A stretch of DNA of 64,000 nucleotides. It comes from JAAGZL01 sp050291725. Lineage in GTDB: Bacteria > Pseudomonadota > Gammaproteobacteria > Chromatiales > Chromatiaceae. Position numbers and translations under genes: made by a program. Shown one piece after another: positions 16,615 to 24,993 of this stretch. The notes under the pieces are model-generated. The model was not told the DNA's origin and did not search any database. It worked only from the letters and a program-made list of their open reading frames with translations. How positions within the stretch are numbered: the first letter of the stretch is position 1; each line of letters opens with the position of its first letter. The stretch is taken from assembly GCA_050291725.1 (NCBI GenBank), contig JBNKKH010000016.1, forward strand, positions 1-64,000, read 5' to 3'.

Positions 16615-17535
16615 ATGAGTAAACAGCCGAAACTCTCTCTCGGCCCCATCCTCTATTTTTGGTCGCGCGACCAAGTACTAGAGTTTTATGAATGGGTGGA
16701 AAAATCACCAGTGGATATCGTCTATCTGGGGGAGACCGTATGCTCCAAGCGTAATCTGATCACCACAGATGATTGGTTCTCCATAGCTGAGAAGTTAACC
16801 AAGGCCGGTAAAGAGGTGGTGCTATCCACCTTGGCACTGCTGGAGGCCGAGTCTGAGCTGAAACGGTTGCGGCGTATATGTAGCAACGACCAGTATATGG
16901 TCGAAGCTAATGACATGGGTGCTGTGCATCTGCGTGAGGGCAAGCCATTTGTAACTGGTCATAGTGTAAATGTATACAACGGCCATACTGTAGAGATTCT
17001 AGCTAAACAGGGGCTCAAGCGCTGGGTATTGCCGGTAGAACTCTCCTGGCAGACCATGGCTGATATTCAAGCTGAAAGCCCGCAAGATATGCAGGTAGAG
17101 GTGTTCGCCTATGGTCGTCTGCCGCTGGCCTATTCAGCACGCTGCTTTACTGCGCGCTCTTGTAATCTGCCGAAAGACGATTGTCAGTACCGCTGCTTTG
17201 ATTTCCCAGATGGTCTGATGCTCAAAGCCCAGGACGATACCAGCTTTCTGGCCTTGAATGGCATCCAGACCCAATCGGCTCACACCTTCAATCTACTGCC
17301 AGATCTTAAGCGGATGCAGGAGCTGGGTGTGGATGTGGTACGTATTAGTCCTCAATCTAATGGTACAGAGCAGATAGTGGATATATTCCACAAATGTATG
17401 CGGGGAGAGATGAGTCTGGAAGAGGGCAATAGCAAACTGGAGCCTCTACTGTTGGTAGGATCATGCGATGGCTATTGGCATGGAGAGGCCGGCATGGAAG
17501 ATAAGGCCCAGGTTGCGGCAAAAAAAATGGTGTAG
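16615..17535 (+). CDS. ubiV: Ubiquinone biosynthesis protein UbiV (U32 family, partner of UbiU)
   Basis: A 306-residue U32-family protein, the second half of the O2-independent ubiquinone hydroxylase. The cluster ligands Cys43, Cys177, Cys190 and Cys194 keep the C-x12-C-x3-C spacing of E. coli UbiV (Cys180, 193, 197), plus an extra Cys183. The start is supported by AGAAGG about 10 nt upstream of the ATG. It is co-oriented with yhcC and ubiU and is probably the last gene of that operon. A weak hairpin without a T-run follows its stop. Confidence 0.94.
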   Translation: MSKQPKLSLGPILYFWSRDQVLEFYEWVEKSPVDIVYLGETVCSKRNLITTDDWFSIAEKLTKAGKEVVLSTLALLEAESELKRLRRICSNDQYMVEANDMGAVHLREGKPFVTGHSVNVYNGHTVEILAKQGLKRWVLPVELSWQTMADIQAESPQDMQVEVFAYGRLPLAYSARCFTARSCNLPKDDCQYRCFDFPDGLMLKAQDDTSFLALNGIQTQSAHTFNLLPDLKRMQELGVDVVRISPQSNGTEQIVDIFHKCMRGEMSLEEGNSKLEPLLLVGSCDGYWHGEAGMEDKAQVAAKKMV

Positions 17536-17584
17536 GCGACGGAGCCACCTACACCAAACTTACCGCTTTAGTGGTAACTGATTA

Positions 17585-18031
17585 CTAAATTCTGTGCCAG
17601 GTTTGGGTGCGGAAGAAGATACCAACATATCCTCGCACCTTAAGCTTACCCTGCTCCAGCCAGAGTTCACATTTATAGACCTTGCCATTCTTTGGGTCGA
17701 GGATTTTGCCGCCGCTGTATTTGTCACCCTTTTTAACCAGGCCTTGTAGAATTACCATCCCTTTAACTCTTTTGCCCTTGCGCGCATCACCATCCTTACA
17801 TTTTTCGCAACGCGGATCTGGATCTTCTCCTTTCTGACGGAACAGCTTAGTAATGCGTCCATAGTATTTTCCGCCTTTGTTATAGATTTTGACGATGGAC
17901 TTAGCTTGATTGGTTTTATCATCAATGGTCTTCCAATTGCCAACAATAGAGCCCTGTTTTGCAAACGCAGACCCAGCTGAAATAAGGCAGATTAGGAGAG
18001 GTAACACTATATATTTAATTATATTGTTCAT
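17585..18031 (-). CDS. Exported DUF2147 domain protein
   Basis: A 148-residue secreted protein with a signal peptide (about 1-24, MNNIIKYIVLPLLICLISAGSAFA in two blocks). The mature part starts SIVGNWKTIDD and ends YVGIFFRTQTWHRI, both typical of DUF2147, a small beta-rich periplasmic family of unknown function. A CxxC pair (CEKC) lies near the middle. The ATG at 18031 is chosen because AGGGTC stands about 8 nt upstream and the signal peptide begins there. A GTG-type start 12 codons upstream is less fitting. It is convergent with ubiV. Confidence 0.85.
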   Translation of the reverse strand: MNNIIKYIVLPLLICLISAGSAFAKQGSIVGNWKTIDDKTNQAKSIVKIYNKGGKYYGRITKLFRQKGEDPDPRCEKCKDGDARKGKRVKGMVILQGLVKKGDKYSGGKILDPKNGKVYKCELWLEQGKLKVRGYVGIFFRTQTWHRI

Positions 18032-18208
18032 GATCTTGACCCTAGCTAATAGACAGTCTAAGTACAAAATATTGGGGTTTTGGCGTCAATCACACAACAG
18101 CGCAAAATCAGTAGCATATTAGGTCAGCTTGTTGCGGAAATGGTCCAAGATTTTTCAGTAAGGGTGTGTTAAAAATTAATCTGTGTATATGAAACTGGAG
18201 ATGTAGTC

Positions 18209-18691
18209 ATGAACCCAGAACAGCGTGAGGAGTTGGCAGAGCAGGCATCAAAAAGGGCCTTTGAACTTGAAAACAGATACGGCTGTTGTCCTCAGTGCAT
18301 TTTAACCGCGATCAAAGAAACGGTAGGCAATATCTCTGACGACACTATCAAAGCCAGTCACGGTCTCTCCGGTGGCGGTAGTCTCGTGGGCGTCGGAACA
18401 TGTGGCGCCCTAGCTGGAGGTCTCATGGCGCTAAGCGCTAAACGTGGGCGCGATGCTGATAAGCTGCATAGAGGTGCGGGTATAGCCAACTTTCAGGTTG
18501 GACGTCAGTTAGTGGATAAATTTCAACAGGAGTTCGGCGGGGTAACATGCGAACATCTACAGAAGCAGTTTACCGGACGTACCTGGGATATGTGGAATTC
18601 TGAGGAGTATAAGGGGTTTTCTGAGCAGCGTGGGGATCAGTGTGCACGGGCTACTGCTTTGGTTACCAGGTGGGTTGTGGAGATGATGTGA
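18209..18691 (+). CDS. C_GCAxxG_C_C family (putative redox) protein
   Basis: A 160-residue cytoplasmic protein of the C_GCAxxG_C_C family. The cysteine pattern is clear: a YGCCPQC cluster (Cys26, 27, 30), the core C-G-A-L-A-G-G at 65-71 (Cys65, with CGALAGG matching GCAxxG-type signatures), and further cysteines near VTCEHL and DQCARAT. These conserved cysteines suggest metal or redox activity, but no enzyme activity is established. A GGAG sequence precedes the ATG. It is flanked by intergenic DNA on both sides and is probably monocistronic. Confidence 0.82.
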   Translation: MNPEQREELAEQASKRAFELENRYGCCPQCILTAIKETVGNISDDTIKASHGLSGGGSLVGVGTCGALAGGLMALSAKRGRDADKLHRGAGIANFQVGRQLVDKFQQEFGGVTCEHLQKQFTGRTWDMWNSEEYKGFSEQRGDQCARATALVTRWVVEMM

Positions 18692-18925
18692 TTCTTTCTT
18701 GAGCCATATCTATATGCAACAACCCAACTTTAGTGTGTTCATCTCCATCAGGGTCCTCGGTGTCTCCATGGAGGGAGAAAGGAGAGGGCGAGGACGGCAA
18801 TAATACATATGTGTTAGCTTTCCAAACCATTTCACACTCACTCCCTTTCCAAATGGAGTAATTATGTCAGCAATATGTGTGCTCCTACCTGAGGGAGATA
18901 CTAGAACGAATAAATAGGTTCTTAT
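18692..18925. other. intergenic stretch with short inverted repeats
   Basis: No gene supported. It contains palindromic pieces (tctccatggag near 18762-18772, and purine-rich gggagaaaggagaggg after it) that resemble short dispersed repeat fragments. An 18-codon frame ending near 18917 has no family and is not called. Confidence 0.35.
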
Positions 18926-19393
18926 TTATCTTACATATAGCGCGTACTTCTTTGGTACTTTGCGACTGCACACCAATCTTTTTTCTGTAATTACTTCTCG
19001 AGTGCCATTAGGATTTACACGGCCGTGTCGAGCAAAGACGCTTTTATAGCTACAATATTTTTTTTGCCAGGAATTCGCTTTTTTTCTGATCTTTGCTCTC
19101 TCTTCTATTTCTTGGGCCCTCTTTTTTTTTATCTCTTCAAGTTGTTTTTTATAACTATTGCTATTATTGCTTGCTTCTTTATCAGGTATCTCCTTTGCCG
19201 GTTTATGGATTGAGTTGACAGGTTTTAATTCAACCTCTTTTTCATTGCCATCAGATGTGATTTTCTTATCAGAAAAATGGGTCTTCCCCTCATCATCTAC
19301 CCAAGTATATATTTTAGCGTTTAAAAACGAAGGCAAGGCCAAAGTTGCAATAATTAAAACGTAGTAGATTGGCATGGTGTTGTTCATACTCAT
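18926..19393 (-). CDS. Secreted DUF4124 domain protein
   Basis: A 155-residue exported protein. After a signal peptide (about 1-23, ending FLNA) comes a DUF4124 segment (KIYTWVDDEGKTHFSDKK), then a charged linker with a strongly predicted coiled coil (about 80-110, KKQLEEIKKKRAQEIEERAKIRKK) and a C-terminal piece with two cysteines. DUF4124 is a short periplasmic module of unknown role (typically xIYKWxDxxGxxHFSD). The ATG at 19393 follows a GGAGGGG Shine-Dalgarno sequence. The neighbouring protease gene carries the same module, so the two may act together or be duplicates of the module. Confidence 0.8.
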   Translation of the reverse strand: MSMNNTMPIYYVLIIATLALPSFLNAKIYTWVDDEGKTHFSDKKITSDGNEKEVELKPVNSIHKPAKEIPDKEASNNSNSYKKQLEEIKKKRAQEIEERAKIRKKANSWQKKYCSYKSVFARHGRVNPNGTREVITEKRLVCSRKVPKKYALYVR

Positions 19394-19645
19394 ATTCCCC
19401 TCCAAAAAAGTACTGCCTCTAATAAGTACTGGGCACGCAATACAGAACTGATTTCCTTGTACGTATTAAAGAAAAAATGGTGATATGGTTAGACTTATTT
19501 GATTCCCTCAAGGATGGGTTCCTTACGGTGGAATGCATCCTGCTCTTTTTTTAGACTCCGTAACGATTTTCAGAATATCAGACAATCGGCCAATTCGAAA
19601 GCTCTACCTAGCCGGTCAGTTTTGTGCCGATTAATGATGTGATTA

Positions 19646-21070
19646 TTATTTGATGTTTAATACATTGATTGCATCGTCAATAGGTATCAGAAAGTTGATA
19701 TTTAGCGAGCTACCGCTACTGTTAAATAGCCCTGATACTGCGAGCCCAACTACTTCACCATGTTCATTGATTGCAGGGCCACCAGAGTTGCCAGAATTAA
19801 CAGCGGCGTCTGTCTGATAATATCGTTGGCCATCATCCATTTTTCGTTCTGCAGAAATAATTCCCCGTGTAATGGTATAACCAAGACGTTCGTCTAGAGG
19901 AGTGCCGATAAGATATATAGTTTGACCAACACCAATGCCGTTTTTCGCAAGTGACTGGGTCGGTAGTGAAATGTCCTCATTTAACTTAAGTAGTGCTACA
20001 TCACGCCGGAAGTCTCTGCGAACGGTGTGTGCTCTGGACTGTTGTTCTCCTGCTATTATCATTACCTCATCAGCTTTCCCAACTACGTGGGCATTTGTCA
20101 ATACATAACCTTTGTTACTTATAGCGAATCCGCTTCCATGACCATGTGCCGACCTTATAGTAACAGTGCCTGCTTTCAGCTGGTCAACCTGATCTGAGAA
20201 GGATTTCTTAGAGTTGGTATAGGAGAGGTTAATTGGAAGTACTGCTGACTGAGGTGATGTTTTTTCTGTTGTCTTGCCGCTTAAAACAGTGGCGAAATCT
20301 GATTTGGCTAGAAGGTTGGAAATTGCACTGCGGAATGCTCCTACACCTCCTAACTGTACTTCTTTTGGAGTGTGTCTGTCGTAAGTTTCACGGCTTGAGC
20401 CTTCAGTGACGGTTTCATATATTATCTCCCTATTAAGAGGGTCAAACACCTTCCACTCAATCTTGATGTAATCGGCTACCTCAGCTTCTCTCTCCGTTCT
20501 TCTACGAAAACAACGATTAACCTTTATCTCCTTGATAACGCCAGCTATTTGTAGCTCCTCAGGCTGGCGTTTCATTCCAGAAAATATCTGCAGTTCACTG
20601 TCTATGATGCTATAGCCGTTGTCTTTTAATAGCTTTATAAAATGAGATTTGTAGAGTCGGCTATTAACTTCTGCGTGATTGCGTTTTAAGTATACAGTCC
20701 TCCCTGCTTGGAAGTTACTACAGCTTAAGCCTTCAAATGTGCGCCCAATTGTATGTAAGGTACCACCACTATCACTGTCTGTTAGGTCAACAATTATTTT
20801 GTCAAACTTTACTAACTTGGTTTTAGTGTTGGGTTTAATCGGATTATTAGTCTTAACCTTGTGGGTGCTATTAAAGGAGTCTATATTTTTCTTATTTTGG
20901 GTGGGGGCATCAGGCAAATTAACACTGGTAGCATCAACGTTTACTGGTTGCTTATCGCCAAAATGCACTTTTCCGTCTTCATCGGTCCAACGATAAACTC
21001 CTGCTCCCACATGACTAGTCATAACAACCGCTAAAATCAAACCAGAGCAAATACTTAACATCCTGTGCAT
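19646..21070 (-). CDS. DUF4124 - trypsin-like serine protease fusion (S1C type)
   Basis: A 474-residue exported protein. It consists of a signal peptide (about 1-23), a DUF4124 module (VYRWTDEDGKVHFGDKQP, 25-42), a middle domain (about 95-265) of a kind often found in such proteases but with no name I can give, and a trypsin-like domain (about 295-474). The catalytic triad is complete: His328 in TNAHVV, Asp357 in RRDVALLKL and Ser429 in GNSGGP. There is no PDZ domain, unlike DegP/DegS. The C-terminal domain resembles the DegP-class protease fold (S1C). The substrate is unknown. Just upstream lie the remains of a hybrid kinase. Confidence 0.85.
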   Translation of the reverse strand: MHRMLSICSGLILAVVMTSHVGAGVYRWTDEDGKVHFGDKQPVNVDATSVNLPDAPTQNKKNIDSFNSTHKVKTNNPIKPNTKTKLVKFDKIIVDLTDSDSGGTLHTIGRTFEGLSCSNFQAGRTVYLKRNHAEVNSRLYKSHFIKLLKDNGYSIIDSELQIFSGMKRQPEELQIAGVIKEIKVNRCFRRRTEREAEVADYIKIEWKVFDPLNREIIYETVTEGSSRETYDRHTPKEVQLGGVGAFRSAISNLLAKSDFATVLSGKTTEKTSPQSAVLPINLSYTNSKKSFSDQVDQLKAGTVTIRSAHGHGSGFAISNKGYVLTNAHVVGKADEVMIIAGEQQSRAHTVRRDFRRDVALLKLNEDISLPTQSLAKNGIGVGQTIYLIGTPLDERLGYTITRGIISAERKMDDGQRYYQTDAAVNSGNSGGPAINEHGEVVGLAVSGLFNSSGSSLNINFLIPIDDAINVLNIK

Positions 21071-21085
21071 ATCTTTAACCCTTTA

Positions 21086-21595
21086 TTAATAATTATTAGC
21101 CTGTAGGATGCAATAACCTACTGGCAAAGCACCAAACAGACCCATAATACACCAGGATTTAAGGTGTATCACCTTCCATCTCTCATGATTGGTAAACCTG
21201 GGTGAGAGTCTGGTTAAATTATCCAATATCTCCGGTTTTGGAATGCAGGCATAAAAGTCTGTGTACATGATTGCCTCGCGCTGTTTTTTGAAAGCGTGGG
21301 CTGTAACAGCAATCATCACTGGCATGTGGACAAGTTCATTATTTAGTATGTTCGCAATATCTGATCCGCTTGAATCCGGCATCTGTATATCCACTAATAC
21401 CAGATTGAATTTGCCATTGCGAATTAGGTCAAGGGCTTCACAGCCACTGGCAGCTTCTGAGTGGTTAATGCCTAGATCGGAGATGAATGCTGAGATCAGC
21501 ATGCGGTTGGCCTCATTGTCATCGACTATCAGGATGTTGAATTTTTTTATCTGGCTTTGGTACAGCTTGCTTGTTAGACCATGACGGGCCTTTAT
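21086..21595 (-). pseudogene. Receiver-domain remnant of a broken hybrid histidine kinase
   Basis: An open frame without ATG, GTG or TTG ahead of the receiver. It starts just after an in-frame TAG (21596-21598) and reads into a complete REC domain: LIVDDNEANR with the acidic pair, LVDIQMPD with the acceptor Asp, a VTAHA Thr/Ala switch and a CIPKP lysine. The first ATG (21502) lies after the acidic pair, so translation from it would give a defective receiver. The C-terminus ends in about 40 unrelated residues. Together with the membrane fragment at 21615-21788 it looks like one gene that lost its kinase core. Confidence 0.7.
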
Positions 21596-21614
21596 CTATG
21601 CTTTAGACCTATGC

Positions 21615-21788
21615 TCAGAGGCCAATAAACCCATACGCAGTCCTCCGCCACATTGCCAAAAGGTTTGAAGGGATTATTTCTCTGTAAAAATAGAGAGTTA
21701 CCGCAAGAAGTGTTATCAGGACTATAGATGAGATTGGGGCAAGTTTGTAATACCGTGTGGTTAGTTCGAGTTTTAGTTTGTCATTCAT
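21615..21788 (-). pseudogene. N-terminal membrane fragment of the same hybrid kinase
   Basis: A 57-residue frame from the ATG at 21788: MNDKLKLELTTRYYK, a membrane span (ISSIVLITLLAVTLYFY) and MWRRTAYGFIGL before a TGA. The MWRRTAYGFIG piece looks like the start of the membrane sensor of RpfC-type hybrid kinases. The following receiver frame (21086-21595) is out of phase by one base. The two parts therefore fit a single gene with an internal deletion that removed the sensor remainder, HisKA and HATPase. Confidence 0.55.
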
Positions 21789-21966
21789 TACTGGAGAGCT
21801 TATTTGTGAACTATTATGTACTACCTATGAGTCCATGCTGTTTTTGCTTTTCTTAGGTAGTGATTGAAGTTAATACAGCAGATATACCTATCTTTTCAGT
21901 GCAGCATAACTATAGTGGTAATGCTTACTTGGAATTTATTTGTTGCTCGGTTTAGTTGCCAGTAAA

Positions 21967-22791
21967 TTATTGCTTTAGATATCTCTGTTTAATAGCATGA
22001 TAGTGCTCAGCAGCTTTCACTTTACCCCTTTTTATTGCACCTTGTGCCAAAATCTCAGCTTTGCCTATTAGGGTTTCTATGGCAGCTGATTTATCTCTGT
22101 CATTTAGTCTGCCTGATTGGATTATTTTCTCCAGCGCCTGCACGCGGAAACGGTCCATGCCCCAATGTTTTTGCGAGAGCTGGTCATCATGGCCGCCATA
22201 CTTCTTAATCTGCGGTTGTTCCACAAAGGCCACAGGATAGGAGGCACAGATTCTTAACCAGAGGTCGTAGTCTTCGCAGGCTGGTAGATCTTCATCAAAG
22301 GTGCCAATCTCTGCAAACAGCGAGCGGTGAATAACTACGGAAGAGGGGGATATTACACAGAGTGGCAGGCAGTTTTGGAAGATGTGTCCGCCGCTCTTGG
22401 TATGTTTCTTCATCTGATTCACCCGTTTGCCATTGCGAATCCAGATCTCTTCAGTGTGGCAAATTTTAATCTCAGGGTGATGTTGCAGCAGGTTGCGTTG
22501 AGCCTCCAGCTTGCTTGCTAGCCACTCATCGTCCGAGTCGAGAAATGCTAGCCACTCTCCCGTTGCTACTTCTATACCTCTGTTGCGGGCTGCGCTTACC
22601 CCTTGGTTGGGTTGCTCTATATAGCGACATTGGGGGAACTGCTTGGTCAGCGTTTCAGCAGTGTTATCAGTGGAGCCGTCATCCACAATGATGATCTCTT
22701 GCGCTGGCAAGGTTTGCTCTAGTACAGAGTTTACCGCTCTGGGTAGTAGTTGGGCGCGGTTGTAGCTTGGGATAATGACAGAGATATTCAT
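21967..22791 (-). CDS. Family 2 glycosyltransferase
   Basis: A 274-residue GT-A fold glycosyltransferase (GT2) that moves a sugar from a nucleotide sugar to a lipid, glycan or protein acceptor in the cytoplasm. The start VIIPSYNRAQLLPRAV and IIVDDGSTDNT bind the nucleotide. The DSDDEW motif (about 90) is the metal-binding DxD region, and ACEDYDLWLR (about 180-189) carries the ED.. catalytic region. The C-terminus is helical and without membrane spans. The ATG at 22791 is chosen because it gives the canonical MNISVIIPSYN; an in-frame GTG six codons upstream is possible. It stands alone, so the acceptor cannot be inferred. Confidence 0.88.
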   Translation of the reverse strand: MNISVIIPSYNRAQLLPRAVNSVLEQTLPAQEIIIVDDGSTDNTAETLTKQFPQCRYIEQPNQGVSAARNRGIEVATGEWLAFLDSDDEWLASKLEAQRNLLQHHPEIKICHTEEIWIRNGKRVNQMKKHTKSGGHIFQNCLPLCVISPSSVVIHRSLFAEIGTFDEDLPACEDYDLWLRICASYPVAFVEQPQIKKYGGHDDQLSQKHWGMDRFRVQALEKIIQSGRLNDRDKSAAIETLIGKAEILAQGAIKRGKVKAAEHYHAIKQRYLKQ

Positions 22792-22868
22792 GCTATGACT
22801 TTTATACACAACTCATATATTCTTTTGAACAGATATTTTGGTCTTTTGCCTTATCCGGAGAAGCTGTT

Positions 22869-23471
22869 GTGAAATTGAGTGTTCCTGTTATTGGAATCCT
22901 GCGTGGAGTTGAGCCAGGTTTTTTTCCACAGTTACTGCAGGTATCTTACCAGGCTGGGCTGCAGGCGGTTGAAGTAACGATGAACACTCCTGGAGCACCA
23001 GAGATGTTACGGCAAAATATGCATCTGGTTCCTGACGGTTGTTTCCTCGGTATGGGTACGGTGTGCAATCTACAACAGGCTAAAGTGGCCATAGATGCCG
23101 GGGCCATGTTTTTAGTGACCCCTAATACCGATGTAGATGTGATTATCTATGCCAAACAGCATGGGGTTCCTATCGTAGCCGGAGCGTTGACCCCTACGGA
23201 GGTGTACCAGGCCTACAGTGCTGGGGCTGATATGGTTAAGGTGTTTCCCTGTCCTGGTCCAAAATATATTCAGGACTTGCTGGGGCCGATGCAGGATGTC
23301 CCGCTGGTGGCTGTAGGCGGAGTAAAGCAAGATAATCTACAGGAATTTCTCAACGCTGGAGCAGTCGGCGTGGGTGTGGGAAATAGCTTGTTTGGGGATG
23401 AGCTTCTAAAAAGTAAAGATGCAGATGGTGTTTTGCAGCATATGATTGAGTATCTGAAGGTCCTTGATTGA
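22869..23471 (+). CDS. eda: 2-dehydro-3-deoxyphosphogluconate (KDPG) / KHG aldolase
   Basis: A 200-residue class I aldolase of the Eda family, which splits KDPG to pyruvate and glyceraldehyde 3-phosphate. The Schiff-base lysine is Lys124 (ADMVKVFP), with Glu35 in VEVTMNT, GMGTV (61-65) and the C-terminal VAVGGV phosphate-binding region. Its length is typical. The start is GTG at 22869. No edd (6-phosphogluconate dehydratase) or glucose-6-phosphate genes are nearby, so an Entner-Doudoroff role cannot be assumed. KHG or oxaloacetate cleavage are alternatives. It is divergent from the glycosyltransferase and convergent with pirin. Confidence 0.88.
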   Translation: MKLSVPVIGILRGVEPGFFPQLLQVSYQAGLQAVEVTMNTPGAPEMLRQNMHLVPDGCFLGMGTVCNLQQAKVAIDAGAMFLVTPNTDVDVIIYAKQHGVPIVAGALTPTEVYQAYSAGADMVKVFPCPGPKYIQDLLGPMQDVPLVAVGGVKQDNLQEFLNAGAVGVGVGNSLFGDELLKSKDADGVLQHMIEYLKVLD

Positions 23472-23517
23472 ATCCTACTTATAAAATGGTTTAGTTACAG
23501 TTGTATATAACCGCTTA

Positions 23518-24381
23518 TCAGGCGACCTTTCCTTGATTTTGGTCGATACGACCAAACTTGCCGTTTTCGAAATCCCGGTATGCCTGGTCTATTTCTGCAT
23601 CTGTATTCATAACAAACGGTCCATGCCTAGCGACAGGTTCGTTAATTGGGCGACCAGCAATCAGTAGCAGTCGACAATTCTCTTTGGCTTTCACCTCTAT
23701 CCTGTCCCCTCTATCCAAAACTGCCAATTGTCCGCTGCTTAATGGCTGGCTCTCTTCCAAATGCAACGAGCCACTGATTAAATATATAAACGCGTTATGT
23801 TCTCGTGGTATATATTCCATATATGTGGTTTTAGCTGGTATGGCAATATCAAAAAACAGCGCCTTTGTTGCAAGATTAGTAACTGGGCCAGTAACTCCGC
23901 TGGAAGTTGTACCAGCTATTACCTTAACCACTGTTCCATTGCTAAGTGTTTCCTGTTTAATCTGATCTGGTGCAAACTCCTGGTATGCGGGGGGATGTAT
24001 TTTAAGCTTCGCGGGGAGATTTACCCAAAGTTGAAATCCCTGCAGTAAGCCGTTTTCCTGTTCTGGCATCTCTGAATGCAGAATGCCTTTGGCGGCCGTC
24101 ATCCACTGCACGCCACCAGCTTTTATCACACCCATATGGCCCGCACTATCATGATGTCGCATCTGTCCAGCAAGTAGATAGGTAACTGTTTCAAATCCCC
24201 TGTGGGGGTGAGGTGGAAACCCGGCAATATAATCATCAGGGTTTTCAGAACTGAATACATCTAGTAGAAGAAATGGGTCAAGCATATGCAGTCCTGGGGC
24301 GGGGAGTATACGCTCAAGTCGAACGCCAGCACCGTCTTTGGTAGCGCGACCGGTTACAATCTGCTTGATCTTGCGGATCAT
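23518..24381 (-). CDS. Pirin-family cupin protein
   Basis: A 287-residue bicupin of the pirin family. The metal ligands are conserved: His58 and His60 in PPHPHRGFETV, His102 and Glu104 in GILHSEMPE. The C-terminal cupin begins near FDIAIPAKTT and ends ARHGPFVMNT, also typical of the family. Bacterial pirins include quercetinases and regulators of metabolic enzymes; no specific role can be given here. The ATG at 24381 gives the usual MIRKIKQIV start. Confidence 0.9.
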   Translation of the reverse strand: MIRKIKQIVTGRATKDGAGVRLERILPAPGLHMLDPFLLLDVFSSENPDDYIAGFPPHPHRGFETVTYLLAGQMRHHDSAGHMGVIKAGGVQWMTAAKGILHSEMPEQENGLLQGFQLWVNLPAKLKIHPPAYQEFAPDQIKQETLSNGTVVKVIAGTTSSGVTGPVTNLATKALFFDIAIPAKTTYMEYIPREHNAFIYLISGSLHLEESQPLSSGQLAVLDRGDRIEVKAKENCRLLLIAGRPINEPVARHGPFVMNTDAEIDQAYRDFENGKFGRIDQNQGKVA

Positions 24382-24486
24382 GTTTCTCCCAGATATGGGT
24401 TAGTATCTCATAGCTGTAAGTCTAGATCAGTAAAACCAAGTAAACAAGTAGGAAATAGTTGGGATATATTGTTGGGTGCCTTTGGA

Positions 24487-24969
24487 CTAAATGCGCCCGA
24501 TAAGCTTGGTTGCGCTATCCATTATTTTCAGTAGCGGTCCCAGTCTGTCTTCAAACTCTAGAGAATCTAAGAAGTTCTTTATATAGAGGCCAAGTTCGGT
24601 ATCTCCACCAAGACGCAGGCGGCGGTTAAAGAATAGGGTGTCTGGATCCTCTCGGCGGGTTGCCAGCAGCATGAAGTCGTATATATCTCCTTCTATGCTT
24701 ACATCATCTTTAGCCTTTGCTGGAGCAGCCTGGAGCTTTCCATGCTCCAGGGTTAGGTAGTAGCTTATTCTGGCATCACGTACCTTGATCAGAGCCACCT
24801 TGCCCTCCAGAAAGTCCATCTCACCATCTGCTAGCTCCGGGGCGAACAGGCGATTTAGCATAGCGGTCATTACACTGCTGTGGGCTAGTGGTGGGATAAG
24901 GGCCAGAGGCAGGGCCAAAGGCCGCGGCAGGGTAGGGGTCTTGTTCAGTTGTGATGCTGCTCTGTTCAT
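24487..24969 (-). CDS. ubiT: Ubiquinone biosynthesis accessory factor UbiT (SCP2 domain)
   Basis: A 160-residue lipid-binding SCP2-domain protein that is needed, with UbiU and UbiV, for oxygen-independent ubiquinone synthesis, probably by presenting the hydrophobic intermediates. The N-terminus is rich in Pro and Leu. The SCP2 part shows FLEGKVALIKVRDARISYYL in two pieces, DDVSIEGDIYDFMLLATRREDPDTLFF and LRLGGDTELGLYIKN, all strongly typical of UbiT (YhbT). It lies 24 bp downstream of cysG on the same strand. ubiU and ubiV lie at 15.6-17.5 kb, so the pathway is complete but split. Confidence 0.92.
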   Translation of the reverse strand: MNRAASQLNKTPTLPRPLALPLALIPPLAHSSVMTAMLNRLFAPELADGEMDFLEGKVALIKVRDARISYYLTLEHGKLQAAPAKAKDDVSIEGDIYDFMLLATRREDPDTLFFNRRLRLGGDTELGLYIKNFLDSLEFEDRLGPLLKIMDSATKLIGRI

Positions 24970-24993
24970 AGCTTTACTCTCAATTTTCGTTGC

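Noticed and set aside
17540..17580. Hairpin ttaccgc-ttta-gtggtaa after ubiV as a terminator
   Set aside because: The stem is weak (7 bp with a G-T pair) and no T-run follows, so termination is not supported.
18859..18917. Eighteen-codon frame starting ATGTCAGCA
   Set aside because: Too short, without a clear ribosome-binding site and without any family; probably chance.
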